Positions 54,801-63,535 of a stretch of 64,000 nucleotides of DNA are shown piece after piece. The stretch comes from Streptomyces luteogriseus (GTDB lineage: Bacteria > Actinomycetota > Actinomycetes > Streptomycetales > Streptomycetaceae). Positions within the stretch are counted from its first letter, which is position 1; each line of letters begins with the position of its first letter. The translations under genes and the position numbers were made by a program. The notes under the pieces are model-generated. The model did no database searches. It was not told the DNA's origin and was given only the letters and a program-made list of their open reading frames with translations. Location: the NCBI RefSeq assembly GCF_014205055.1, contig NZ_JACHMS010000001.1, forward strand, positions 7,406,501 through 7,470,500, given 5' to 3'.

Positions 54801-57800
54801 AGGACCGTGCCACGGCGGCCGGACACCGGGTGACCGTCGTCGTGCCCGGCGCTCCGGCCCCCGCCGACGGCCACCGGCACGGCGTCGACCACCGGATCGA
54901 CCCGGCCGACCCGGGCGCCTACGCCGAACTGGTCGCCGCGCTCGACGACGACCAGTGGCCCGCGAAAGTGCTCCACCTGTGGAGCGTCGACCCGGGCGGC
55001 GACGACGCGGAGGGCATCGACCCGGACGGCGATCCGTACACACGCGGCATGCACAGCCTGCTGTGGCTGTCCAGGGCCTTGTCCGCCCGCAGCGCCGCCA
55101 CTCCCGTCGACCTGTGGGTCGTCTCCCACGGGCTCGTCGGCGTGGAACGCGCCGACCGGCCGAGGCCGGAGGTCGCCACGCTGCTGGGCGCCGCCAAGTG
55201 TGTTCCGCAGGAGTACGAGGGCATCAGCGTCCGCTGCGTCGACGTCGCCCCGGAGGACATCCCGGGCCCGGGCGCGGACGAACTCGCGGACCGGATCATC
55301 GACGTCGTCGCGGAGGCGCCCGACGAGCGCCTGATCGCCTACCGCGGACGCACCCGGTGGGTGCGGACCTTCCAGCCCCTGACGCTCGGCACGGCCCGCA
55401 GCCCCCTGCGCGGCGACGGCGTGTACGTGATCACGGGCGGACTCGGGGCGGTCGGCCTCGAACTGGCCGACCACCTGGCCGACATGGCCGCGTCGATCGT
55501 CCTGACCGGCCGCTCCGCCTTCCCCGAGGAGGAGGAGTGGGACGGCTGGACGGCCCGCCACGGCGACGACGACCCCACCAGCCGAAGGATCCGGCGGCTG
55601 CGCGCCATGCGGGAACGCGGCGCGCGCGTCCTCGTGCAACGGGCGGACGTCACCGACGAGGCGGAGATGAACCGGGCCCTCGCGGAGACGGAGCGGCTGC
55701 TCGGACCCGTCACCGGCGTGTTCCACGCTGCCGGGATCGTGGGCGAGAACGCCTTCGCCCCCATCGACACCCTCGACCGGCGGTGGCTCGACGGCGTGAT
55801 GCGCGCCAAGGTCGACGGCACGCGCGTCCTGGAACGCACCCTCGCCGGACGTGAGCCCGAGTTCGTGTTGCTGTTCTCCTCCAACGCGGCCCTGCTCGGC
55901 GGTCTCGGCACCGCCGGCTACACCTCGGCCTGTGTATTCCTGGACTCGTTCGCCCAGGCCAGGGCCGGACGGCCGGGCACGCGCTGGATCAGCGTCGACA
56001 TGGAGGACTGGATACCCGACGAGGGGCTCGGCCGCCCGATGACCAGTGTCACCCGGTACGGCGTCGGTGTCGCGGAGGGCGTTCGGTTGTTGAGCCGTAT
56101 CGCGGAGAGCGCCGAGGCCGGTGTGACCACCATCGTCACCGCCGACCTCGAGGAGCGGCTCGACCGATGGGTCCGCCACCCCGAGGTCGCCAGACGCGGA
56201 CGCGTACCCGCCGGCGGGGCCCGCCAGCCGCGACCGGAGCTGAGTACCGCCTACACGGAGCCTTGCGACACCACGGAGACGGTCATCGCGGACATCTGGG
56301 CGGAGATGCTCGGCGTCGACAAGGTCGGCCGCGACGACGACTTCTACGAACTGGGCGGGCACTCCCTGCTCGCGACGCAGATCGTGTCGCGGGCCCGCGC
56401 GGCGCTGGGCGTCGAACTGTCGCTGCTCAACCTGCTGCGCCGGCCGACCGTGGCGGGTCTCGCCGACTACGTGCGTGGCGACGAGAGCGAGGCGGCGGCC
56501 CAGGACCCCATTCCGGTCGCGCCACGGGACGAGGCGCTGGCCCTCTCGTACGGGCAGCAGCGGTTCTGGATCATCGACCAGCTCACCCCCGGCAACTCCG
56601 TCTACAACATCCCCGACGTCGTGCGCGTCGAAGGGCCCCTCGACGCCGAGGTGCTGCGGTCCTCCCTCGACGACATCGTGGCCCGGCACGAGGCCCTGCG
56701 GACGTCCTTCGGCCTCGACGGCGAGCGGCCCACCCAGCGCATCGCGACGGACGTGTCCGTCCCGCTGCCCGTCACCGACCTGCGCGACCTGCCGGAGGGG
56801 CAACGGCGCCGGCGCTGGGAGGAACTGGCCCTGGCGGAGTCGCGGCGGCCGTTCGACCTGACCCGGGCGCCCCTGTTGCGGGCCGCCCTGCTGCGGGTGG
56901 GCGAGGAGGAGCACATCCTGCTGCTCACCATGCATCACAGCGTGTCCGACGCCTGGTCCACCGGCGTGTTCGTCCGGGAACTCGGCATCCACTACGCCGG
57001 CCGTCTCGGCGCGGCCACCGAGGAACCGCCGCCGTTGCCCGTCCAGTACGCCGACTACTCCGCCTGGCAACGGGCGCGGCTCGACGGGCCGCAGCGCGAG
57101 GAACTGGTGGAGTACTGGCGGACCCAGCTCGCCGGCGCACCCCAGCTGGTGGAGTTCCCGCCGGACCACCCGCGCCCGGCGGCCCAGAGCTTCGCCGGCG
57201 CGACCGTGCCGCTCACGCTGCCCGGCCCCCTCGTCAAGGGCCTCCAGCAGCTCGGCGGCAGCCAGGGCGCCACGCTGTTCATGACGCTGCTCGCGGCCTT
57301 CACGTTCCTGTTGCACCGGTACTCGGGCGAGCGGGACGTGGTCGTCGGATCCCCGATCGCCGGGCGTACCCACCCGGACGTGGAGAACCTGATCGGCGTC
57401 TTCGTCAACATGCTGGCCCTGCGCACCGACGTCGACCCCGGCCTGTCGTTCCGCGACCTGCTGGAGCGGGTCAAGGAGACGACGCTCGGCGCCTACGCCC
57501 ACCAAGAGCTGCCGTTCGAGCTGGTCGTGGAGGCCGTCGCGCCCGAACGCAGCCTCGGCCACGGCCAGTTGTTCCAGAATGTCCTCGTTCTGCAGAACGC
57601 CCCGCTGCCGCCTCTCGACCTCGCCGGGCTGCACCTCGAACAGGTGCCGATGCCCGCCGTCAACGCCAAGTTCGACCTCATGATCATGCTGCGTGAGACG
57701 GGCGACGAGGCGGTGGGCATCCTCGAGTACGCGACGGACCTCTTCACCGAGGAGACCGTGCGCCGGATCGGTGCCCACTTCGTCAGCCTGCTCAACAAGG

Positions 57801-59788
57801 TCGTCGCGGACCCCGACCGCCCCCTCGCCCGGATCGACCTGCTCTCGGAGACCGAGCGGGCAAGGGTCACCGGCGAATGGGCGCACGGGCCCGAGGGCCA
57901 CGTCGGTCGGCGTTCCCTGCCCGAGATGTTCCGGGAGCACGCCGCCGCCACGCCGGACACGGTCGCCGTCCGCGACGCGCTGGACCCCGCCGCGTCCCTG
58001 ACCTTCGAAGAGGTCGAGGCCGCCTCCAACCAGCTCGCCAGGGAACTGCGGCGACGGGGGGTGGGCGCCGAGTCGCGTGTCGCCGTCTGCGCCGAGCGGT
58101 CCCCGGAGACGATCGTGCTGCTGCTGGCGGTCATGAAGGCCGGTGCCGCCTACGTGCCCCTGGACCCCGCGTACCCGAAGGACCGGCTCAGGTTCATGCT
58201 GGCCGACTCCGGAGCCGAGCTGGTGCTGGTCGCGGGCGAGCACCGAGAACGCCTCGGCGAGGGTCCGCACACCACGCGGACGGTGGACGTCGACGCGCTG
58301 CGACAGGCCTCCGCCGACCTGCCCACGGCCCCCCTCGACCTGCGCATCGACCCCGCCCAGCCCGCCTATGTCCTCTACACCTCCGGCTCGACCGGCGTCC
58401 CCAAGGGCGTGATCGGCCTGCACGGCGGCATGGTCAACCGACTGGAGTGGATGTGGCGGGAGTTCCCCTTCCAGCCCGGAGAGGTCCTCTGCCAGAAGAC
58501 CTCGCTGAACTTCCTCGACTCGTTCTGGGAGATCTTCGGGCCGCTCTGCCAGGGCGTACCGGTCGTGGTGCTGCCGCAGTCCCTGCTCATGGACCTGCCC
58601 GCGCTGGTCGCAGCGCTCGCCGAGCACCGGGTCACCCGCATCGTGCTCGTCCCGTCCCTGCTGCGGGCCCTACTTGACACGGTGCCCGACCTCGCCGGTG
58701 AACTGCCCGCTCTGCGCCTGTGGGTGAGCAGCGGGGAGGCCCTCCCGGCCGACCTCGCGGGCCGCTTCCTGAAGACCCTGCAGGGCCGGACCCTGCTCAA
58801 CCTGTACGGGGCGTCCGAGATCTCCGCCGACGTCACCTGGCACGTGCTCACCGACGCCGACGTGGCGGCGGGCAAGGTGCCCCTGGGCAGGCCCATCGCG
58901 GGAACCAGTGCGTACCTGCTGGACGAACTGATGCGGCCGGTCCCCGCCGGGGTGGCGGGGGACCTGTACATCGGCGGGCCCGCCCTCGGCCGGGGCTACG
59001 TCGGACGGCCGGACCTCACGGCCGAGCGTTTCGTGCCGAATCCCTTCCCCGACGGACCCGGCGGACTGCTCTACCGCACCGGCGACCGTGCGCGGTTCCG
59101 GTCCGACGGGGCCATCGAGTACGCCGGACGGAGCGACCAGCAGGCCAAGGTCCGCGGATTCCGGGTCGAGCCCGCCGAGGTGGAACAGGCCCTCCTCGCC
59201 CACCCCGCACTGGAACAGGCCGTCGTGACGGCCGAGGGTGAGGTCCTGGCCGCCTACTACGTCGCGGCCGAGGGACAGCGGGCCGACGTGGAGGAACTGC
59301 GCCGGCATCTGCACGGGCGGCTGCCCGGCTACATGGTCCCCACGCTGTTCGTGCCCTGCGCCGAGCTGCCCCTGACGCCGAGCGGCAAGATCGACCGCCG
59401 GGCGCTCAGCGGCCTCGCCCGTACCGGGGCACGGACCGCGACGGCGTCCTCGGTCGCACCGCGTGACGACGCCGAACGGGCGGTCGCCGTGCTGTGGCAG
59501 GAGACGCTCGGCACCACGGGACCGGTGGGCGTCCACGACGACTACTGGGCCTCGGGTGGCTACTCGCTGCTCGCCACCCGATTCGCCGTACGCGTCCGGG
59601 AGACCTTCGGCGCCGCGTTCCCGCTGGACCGGTTCTTCGCGGACGCCACCGTCGCGGGTGTGGTCCGGACCCTGAGGGACGACCCCGACACCGGCCACGA
59701 GGTCGACGAGCGTGCGGCGCTGCTGCTGCGGGTCGCGGAACTGTCCGACAGCGACCTCGATCGACTGCTGACCCAGGAGGACGTGTGA
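51869..59788 (+). CDS. PKS/NRPS: KS-AT-KR-ACP-C-A-PCP, beta-alanine-like code
   Basis: The protein has 2639 residues. KS (Cys184); AT (Ser649 in GHSLGEY, but GLGDQ for GQGxQ and GFHS near 746 for HAFH, so its extender is not plainly malonyl); KR (GGLGAVG, Tyr1351, in YTSAC where the usual Asn is Cys); ACP (Ser1499); C (HHSVSDA, His1689); A (about 2018-2520); PCP (Ser2566, GGYSL). In the A pocket, position 235 is Leu and 236 is Asp; hand-aligned L-D-W-V-V-S-L-A-D resembles the beta-alanine code V-D-W-V-I-S-L-A-D. ATG 51869 overlaps the previous stop (TGATG); GTG 51866 is an alternative. It ends in GTGA with the next gene. Confidence 0.93.
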   Translation: MSELNEPAEDTGSDIAVVGMACRFPGAPDVETFWANLRDGVESIRHFTPEELAELGVPPEVSGQPGFVPAGAPIDDPEGFDHRFWGYSPREAALLDPQQRLFLETAWAALEHAGHTTSDRSGTVGVYAGMGLSTYLLYNLLDHPDISDSDTQLAMLGNDKDFLSSRVSYHLDLRGPSMTVQTGCSTSLVAAHLACDSLLSYQCDLALVGGSTVVLPERTGYVHVPGGTASSDGRCRAFDAAGDGTVFGSGAGVLALKRLDDALEDGDTVYAVIKASAVNSDGANRVGFTAPSLDGQAEVVLRAQKIADVDPRTVTYVETHGTATKLGDPVEVAALTKAFRQGTDATGYCAIGSVKTNIGHLDAAAGAAGLIKTALALHHGKIPPSLNFDEPNPQIDFAASPFYVNTELVSWPDRDGPRRAGVSAFGFGGTNAHIVLEQAPALPPVPDDAGPQLLVLSARTPSALEETTARLARHLQERPDLTTRDVAHTLRQGRVPFEHRRALVVRDREDALAVLEGGDPTRLHEGAAARQDRPVAFMFAGLGDQYRGMGRDLYEGMPEFRTAVDECCDLLRPLLGLDLRDELRLRGPAVEAPASGGLDLRRMMFGGGEEDDPLQRTGLAHPALFVVEYALARLWQSLGVRPAALIGHSLGEYVAATVAGVFTLEDALSVVVARAKLFDEMPQGAMLAVPLGVEETTRHLDGDLAVALVNGPALTAVSGPVDEIEALERRLAGRRIAARRMRAERGFHSPMVAGMAAPLAEFIAGVPLAPPRIPLVSNVTGTWMTPEQATDPAYWARHSVSTVRFADGLATLCAERDRSLVEVGPGQSLSALAAEHLAGADPQARPVVVPSLRAVYDRRRPDDLSHLLDAIAQLWTTGAAVDWDALSDPAGHRRVGLPTYPFERTRCRFDPPGERSGPSRRPSGTARRDDPESWLLAPAWQSAPMPPPAPPRPAGEHWLLLAPVGQDGLPHPLALSVKDRATAAGHRVTVVVPGAPAPADGHRHGVDHRIDPADPGAYAELVAALDDDQWPAKVLHLWSVDPGGDDAEGIDPDGDPYTRGMHSLLWLSRALSARSAATPVDLWVVSHGLVGVERADRPRPEVATLLGAAKCVPQEYEGISVRCVDVAPEDIPGPGADELADRIIDVVAEAPDERLIAYRGRTRWVRTFQPLTLGTARSPLRGDGVYVITGGLGAVGLELADHLADMAASIVLTGRSAFPEEEEWDGWTARHGDDDPTSRRIRRLRAMRERGARVLVQRADVTDEAEMNRALAETERLLGPVTGVFHAAGIVGENAFAPIDTLDRRWLDGVMRAKVDGTRVLERTLAGREPEFVLLFSSNAALLGGLGTAGYTSACVFLDSFAQARAGRPGTRWISVDMEDWIPDEGLGRPMTSVTRYGVGVAEGVRLLSRIAESAEAGVTTIVTADLEERLDRWVRHPEVARRGRVPAGGARQPRPELSTAYTEPCDTTETVIADIWAEMLGVDKVGRDDDFYELGGHSLLATQIVSRARAALGVELSLLNLLRRPTVAGLADYVRGDESEAAAQDPIPVAPRDEALALSYGQQRFWIIDQLTPGNSVYNIPDVVRVEGPLDAEVLRSSLDDIVARHEALRTSFGLDGERPTQRIATDVSVPLPVTDLRDLPEGQRRRRWEELALAESRRPFDLTRAPLLRAALLRVGEEEHILLLTMHHSVSDAWSTGVFVRELGIHYAGRLGAATEEPPPLPVQYADYSAWQRARLDGPQREELVEYWRTQLAGAPQLVEFPPDHPRPAAQSFAGATVPLTLPGPLVKGLQQLGGSQGATLFMTLLAAFTFLLHRYSGERDVVVGSPIAGRTHPDVENLIGVFVNMLALRTDVDPGLSFRDLLERVKETTLGAYAHQELPFELVVEAVAPERSLGHGQLFQNVLVLQNAPLPPLDLAGLHLEQVPMPAVNAKFDLMIMLRETGDEAVGILEYATDLFTEETVRRIGAHFVSLLNKVVADPDRPLARIDLLSETERARVTGEWAHGPEGHVGRRSLPEMFREHAAATPDTVAVRDALDPAASLTFEEVEAASNQLARELRRRGVGAESRVAVCAERSPETIVLLLAVMKAGAAYVPLDPAYPKDRLRFMLADSGAELVLVAGEHRERLGEGPHTTRTVDVDALRQASADLPTAPLDLRIDPAQPAYVLYTSGSTGVPKGVIGLHGGMVNRLEWMWREFPFQPGEVLCQKTSLNFLDSFWEIFGPLCQGVPVVVLPQSLLMDLPALVAALAEHRVTRIVLVPSLLRALLDTVPDLAGELPALRLWVSSGEALPADLAGRFLKTLQGRTLLNLYGASEISADVTWHVLTDADVAAGKVPLGRPIAGTSAYLLDELMRPVPAGVAGDLYIGGPALGRGYVGRPDLTAERFVPNPFPDGPGGLLYRTGDRARFRSDGAIEYAGRSDQQAKVRGFRVEPAEVEQALLAHPALEQAVVTAEGEVLAAYYVAAEGQRADVEELRRHLHGRLPGYMVPTLFVPCAELPLTPSGKIDRRALSGLARTGARTATASSVAPRDDAERAVAVLWQETLGTTGPVGVHDDYWASGGYSLLATRFAVRVRETFGAAFPLDRFFADATVAGVVRTLRDDPDTGHEVDERAALLLRVAELSDSDLDRLLTQEDV

Positions 59789-62700
59789 GCGGCACCGGCG
59801 CAGACATCGCCGACAAGCGGCGGGAGGCCATGCGCCGACTGCTCGCGCAGCGCGGACTGAGCACGAAGTCCGAGTCGCCGATCGCCGCCCACCCCGAGCG
59901 CGGCAGCGCCCCGCTGTCGCACCCTCAACGCCAACTGTGGCTGTTCGAGCAGATGTTCCCCGGTACGGGGGCGTACAACGTGCCCGCGGCGGTACGGCTG
60001 GCCGGCACGGTCGACGTTCCGGCCCTGCAGACCGCCCTGGACGCCTCGATCGCCCGGCACGCCGTCGTCACCGCCAGGTTCCGCATGGAGGACTCCGAGC
60101 CCCGGCAGTACTTCGCCCCTGATCCGGGCCGGGTGCCCATCCGACGGCACGACCTGACGGGGAAGCCGGCCCCGGACCGGGAACGCTGCGCCCTCGAGCT
60201 GGCCAGGTCCATCGCGGCCCGCCCGTTCGACCTGACCGACGCGCCGCCCCTGGCCGTCCACCTCGTCACCCTGACCGAACACGACCACGTCCTGGTGCTC
60301 AACATGCACCACCTCGTCGGCGACGCCCTGAGCTGGGGTGTGCTCCTGCGCGAGGTCGCCGCCGGCTACGACGCCGTCCTGCGCGGCGAGAAGCCCGCCG
60401 CCGAACCCACGCCCGTCCACTACGGCGACTACGCGCGCTGGCACCGCGACCGGCTGCACGGCGCGGCCTACGACGACCAGATCGCCTACTGGGAGCGGGT
60501 GCTGACCGACCCGCCGTCCGTCCTGGAACTTCCGGCCGACCGGCCCCGTCCGCTCACCCCGGCGTTCCGCGGCGACGTGGTGGACTTCGGCCTGGACACC
60601 GCCACCGTCGCCGGGCTCAGGGAACTCGGACGCCAGGAGGGCGCGACCTTGTTCATGGCCGTCATGGCCGCCCTCGACGTCCTGCTGTACCGCTACACCG
60701 GCCGGACCGACTTCCTCGTGGCCACCTCGGTGGCCAACCGCGCTCACTCTCAGGTCGAACCGATGGTCGGCCTCTTCGTCAACACGCTGCTGCTGCGGGC
60801 CAGGCTCGACGGTGACCGGACGTTCCGCGAGGTCCTGCGTCACGTCCGGGAAGGGACCGGTGAGGCACTCGTCCACCAGGAGGTCCCGTTCGAGAAGGTC
60901 GTCGAGCGGCTGCGCCCCGACCGCACCGGGGGAGCCGTCCCGTACTTCCAGGTGATGTGCACGCTGCGCCCCGCGCCGCGCTTCCCCGCGATGCCCGGCC
61001 TGCGGCTGAGCGACTTCCCCGTCCACAACGGGACCAGCAAGCGCGACCTCACCCTGAACCTGGTCGAGGACGGTGACACCGTCCTCGGGCAGTTCGAGTA
61101 CGACACCGAGATCTTCGACCGCGAGACCGTGACCCGCCTGGCCGCGCACCTGGGGCAGTTGGTGACCGCCGCCCTCGCGGCGCCGGACACCCCGGTCGGC
61201 GCACTGCCCATGCTCACCGACGCCGACCACGCCCCGCCCGCCGAACCGGCCCTCTACGCGGCGGCGGCCTCGTGCGTGCACGAGCTGTTCGCCGAGCAGG
61301 CCGACCGCACTCCGGACGCCGTCGCCGTACGCGGCGAGGGCACCACGCTCACCTTCGCCGAACTCGACCGGCGTGCCAACCAGTTGGCGCACCTGCTGCG
61401 AGAGGCGGGCGTGGGCCCGGAACGCCCGGTCGGGCTGTGCCTGGAACGCACCCCGGCCATGGCCGTGGCCGTGCTCGGCGTGCTCAAGGCGGGCGGCGCC
61501 TACGTGCCGGTGGACCCCGCCGACCCGGCGGCCCGGCGCGCGGCCATCCTGGCCGACTCGGGCGCCGCCGTCCTGGTCCACACGGGCGGCGCGGACCCCG
61601 GGGCCACGATCAGGACGGTGGAACTCGACCCGGACTGGACGGCGCTGCGCGATCGGCCCACCGACTGCCCCGACAGCGGGGCGACACCCGGGAACACCGC
61701 GTACATCCTCTACACCTCCGGCTCCACCGGCGCCCCGAAGGGCGTCGCCGTCGAGCACCGCCAGATCGTCAACTACACCTTCGCGGTGCTGGACCGGCTC
61801 GGCGTCGACGAGCCACTGAGCTACGCGATGCTGCAACCGCTCACCGTCGACTCGTGCCTGACGATGCTGGTGCCTCCCCTGGTCACCGGGGGAGAGCTGC
61901 ACCTGATCACCCGTGAGCGCGCCCTCGACGCGAACGCCCTGGCCGACTACATGGCGCAGCACAGGGTCGACTGCCTGAAAATCGCCCCCTCCCATCTGAA
62001 GGCCCTCATGCGCTCCGGGCGAGGCGCGGACCTGCTGCCCCGGCGCCGTCTCGTCATCGGAGGCGAGGCGTCGGGCTGGCAGTGGCTGCGCTCCGTCGCC
62101 CGCACCGCCGGTCCGGACTGTCAGGTGTACAACCACTACGGTCCCACCGAGACCACCGTCGGCGTGCTGACCTGGCCTGTTCCCCGTGAAGCGGAGCCCG
62201 AGGCGGTGAACGCCCCGCTGGGAAGACCGCTGCCCAACACCACGGTCCATGTGCTCGACCGCGACGGCCGGCACGTGCCGACCGGGGCCCCCGGTGAACT
62301 CTGCGTCTCCGGCGCCAACGTGGCCCGGGGCTACGTTGGCAGACCGGACCTCACCGCGGCCGCCTTCGTCCCCGATCACCTCGCCCCGGCCGGCGGCGGC
62401 ACGGCGAACCCGCCGGGCGGGGAGGGCGGGGCCCGGATGTACCGGACCGGTGACCTGGTACGGCTGCGCCGGGACGGCACTCTCGAGTTCCTGGGGCGCG
62501 GCGACGACCAGGTGAAGATCCGTGGGTTCCGGGTCGAGCTGGGCGAGATCGAGGCGGCCTTGACCGACTGCCCTCTCGTACGGGAGGGGATCGTCGTCGT
62601 CCGGCGCGACGGACAGGAGGAGCCCCGGATCGTCGGCTACCTCGTGCCGCAGGGCGCCGGGGACGCCAGGGGCGCCGAGGACGCCGAGGGCAAGGGGGAC

Positions 62701-63231
62701 GGCGCGGACGGCGGGGACGGCGGCGGTGCCGGGGGCGCCGACACGAGTGCCGTGCTGGAGTACCTGCGGGCACGCCTGCCCCGCCACATGGTTCCCTCCG
62801 CGCTCGTGGCGCTGCCCGCCCTGCCCCTCTCCGCGCACGGCAAGGTCGACCGGAGGGCGCTGCCCGCCCCGGCGCGCACCGAAGCACCCGTGCTCGCCCC
62901 CCGCAACGACACGGAGCGGGCCGTCGCCGAGGTGTGGCGCGACCTCCTGGGCGTCGACGACGTCGGCCTCGACCAGAACTTCTTCGACCTCGGCGGTCAT
63001 TCACTGCTGCTCATCGAACTGCACCGGCGGCTGGCCGCGGACGTGGGCATCCACGCCGAGCTGATGGAGCTGTTCCGCTCGACCACCGTCCGCTCCCAGG
63101 CCGCCCTCGCCGACGACGAGACCGGCGCGGCGGGACCCGTCGGCCTGGACAGCGCCAGGGAACGCGGCAGACGGCAGCATCAGCTGCTGAGGCGCAGGCA
63201 GGCGGCTCGGCCGCAACGGCCCGCGCCATGA
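59785..63231 (+). CDS. NRPS C-A-PCP module, Asp/Asn-like code
   Basis: The protein has 1148 residues. C (about 40-460; HHLVGDA, His175), A (about 500-1010; YTSGSTGAPKG, NHYGPTETT, YRTGD, AHGKVDRR) and PCP (Ser1073 in GGHSL), with a basic C-tail. Hand-aligned pocket D-S-T-K-V-G-H-V-G is close to aspartate/asparagine codes of the D-L-T-K family. An insertion of about 35 residues of Gly, Ala, Asp and Glu (from QGAGDARGAEDAEG, near residue 955) sits between the A8 and A10 regions and looks like a flexible low-complexity expansion. GTG 59785 overlaps the previous stop, with AGGAGG just upstream. Confidence 0.93.
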   Translation: MSGTGADIADKRREAMRRLLAQRGLSTKSESPIAAHPERGSAPLSHPQRQLWLFEQMFPGTGAYNVPAAVRLAGTVDVPALQTALDASIARHAVVTARFRMEDSEPRQYFAPDPGRVPIRRHDLTGKPAPDRERCALELARSIAARPFDLTDAPPLAVHLVTLTEHDHVLVLNMHHLVGDALSWGVLLREVAAGYDAVLRGEKPAAEPTPVHYGDYARWHRDRLHGAAYDDQIAYWERVLTDPPSVLELPADRPRPLTPAFRGDVVDFGLDTATVAGLRELGRQEGATLFMAVMAALDVLLYRYTGRTDFLVATSVANRAHSQVEPMVGLFVNTLLLRARLDGDRTFREVLRHVREGTGEALVHQEVPFEKVVERLRPDRTGGAVPYFQVMCTLRPAPRFPAMPGLRLSDFPVHNGTSKRDLTLNLVEDGDTVLGQFEYDTEIFDRETVTRLAAHLGQLVTAALAAPDTPVGALPMLTDADHAPPAEPALYAAAASCVHELFAEQADRTPDAVAVRGEGTTLTFAELDRRANQLAHLLREAGVGPERPVGLCLERTPAMAVAVLGVLKAGGAYVPVDPADPAARRAAILADSGAAVLVHTGGADPGATIRTVELDPDWTALRDRPTDCPDSGATPGNTAYILYTSGSTGAPKGVAVEHRQIVNYTFAVLDRLGVDEPLSYAMLQPLTVDSCLTMLVPPLVTGGELHLITRERALDANALADYMAQHRVDCLKIAPSHLKALMRSGRGADLLPRRRLVIGGEASGWQWLRSVARTAGPDCQVYNHYGPTETTVGVLTWPVPREAEPEAVNAPLGRPLPNTTVHVLDRDGRHVPTGAPGELCVSGANVARGYVGRPDLTAAAFVPDHLAPAGGGTANPPGGEGGARMYRTGDLVRLRRDGTLEFLGRGDDQVKIRGFRVELGEIEAALTDCPLVREGIVVVRRDGQEEPRIVGYLVPQGAGDARGAEDAEGKGDGADGGDGGGAGGADTSAVLEYLRARLPRHMVPSALVALPALPLSAHGKVDRRALPAPARTEAPVLAPRNDTERAVAEVWRDLLGVDDVGLDQNFFDLGGHSLLLIELHRRLAADVGIHAELMELFRSTTVRSQAALADDETGAAGPVGLDSARERGRRQHQLLRRRQAARPQRPAP
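62650..62750 (+). repeat. Low-complexity GGxGxC/GAC-rich tract inside the 59785 A domain
   Basis: About 100 nt of imperfectly repeated ggcgcc, gacgcc and ggcgac units encode the Gly/Ala/Asp-rich insertion. The reading frame is kept. It probably arose by slippage and acts as a linker in the hinge region of the A domain. Confidence 0.6.
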
Positions 63232-63535
63232 CGGACCTTGACACCGGGAAGAGCGGCTAAGAGTATGAGCGGGACGCTGCCGCAATGTATCGACGTTCCC
63301 GCAGCGCGATCGACAGACCGGGCCCGGGCCGTCTCCCGGGACTTTCCGCCGGCCGGTCGTCTCCTTCCCGCCCCGCCTCGCACGGTCCGCGCCGTCCTGT
63401 CGCGCACCCCGCCCGGCCGGGGCGGCTCCCGGAAACCACGACGGACACCGCCGCGTGCCCGTCACCGCGGCGGGCGATCCCGCGCGGGCAGAGTCAGTCA
63501 GAACGCACAGCGGTAGTACGGAATTGGGGGAGTAC
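63232..63535. other. Intergenic leader upstream of the last PKS
   Basis: This 304-nt gap is unusual in an otherwise tightly coupled operon. It begins with copy 3 of the shared promoter and is otherwise a leader with no supported gene. A 6-bp repeat pair, CGCTGC near 63275 and GCAGCG near 63301, may form a weak stem. Confidence 0.5.
63238..63266 (+). promoter_or_regulatory. Promoter, copy 3 of the shared element (63536 PKS)
   Basis: TTGACA (63238-63243), 17-nt spacer ending GCGGCTAA, GAGTAT (63261-63266). It starts 7 nt after the stop of the C-A-PCP gene. The bases after the -10 (ATGAGCGGGACGCTGC) closely match copy 1. The -35 is 298 nt before GTG 63536, so the final PKS has its own promoter and a leader of about 265 nt. 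Confidence 0.72.

Noticed and set aside
44955..58627. Very long open frames on the minus strand opposite the NRPS/PKS genes
   Set aside because: They mirror the third-position GC bias of the real genes, contain no domain, and lie opposite frames with unambiguous NRPS/PKS motifs.
63265..63516. Short reading frames beginning at the ATG inside the shared -10 boxes (also near 16651 and 43970) as conserved leader peptides
   Set aside because: The first residues look loosely alike, but the ATGs overlap the -10 element and would be upstream of the transcript start; the similarity is better explained by promoter conservation.
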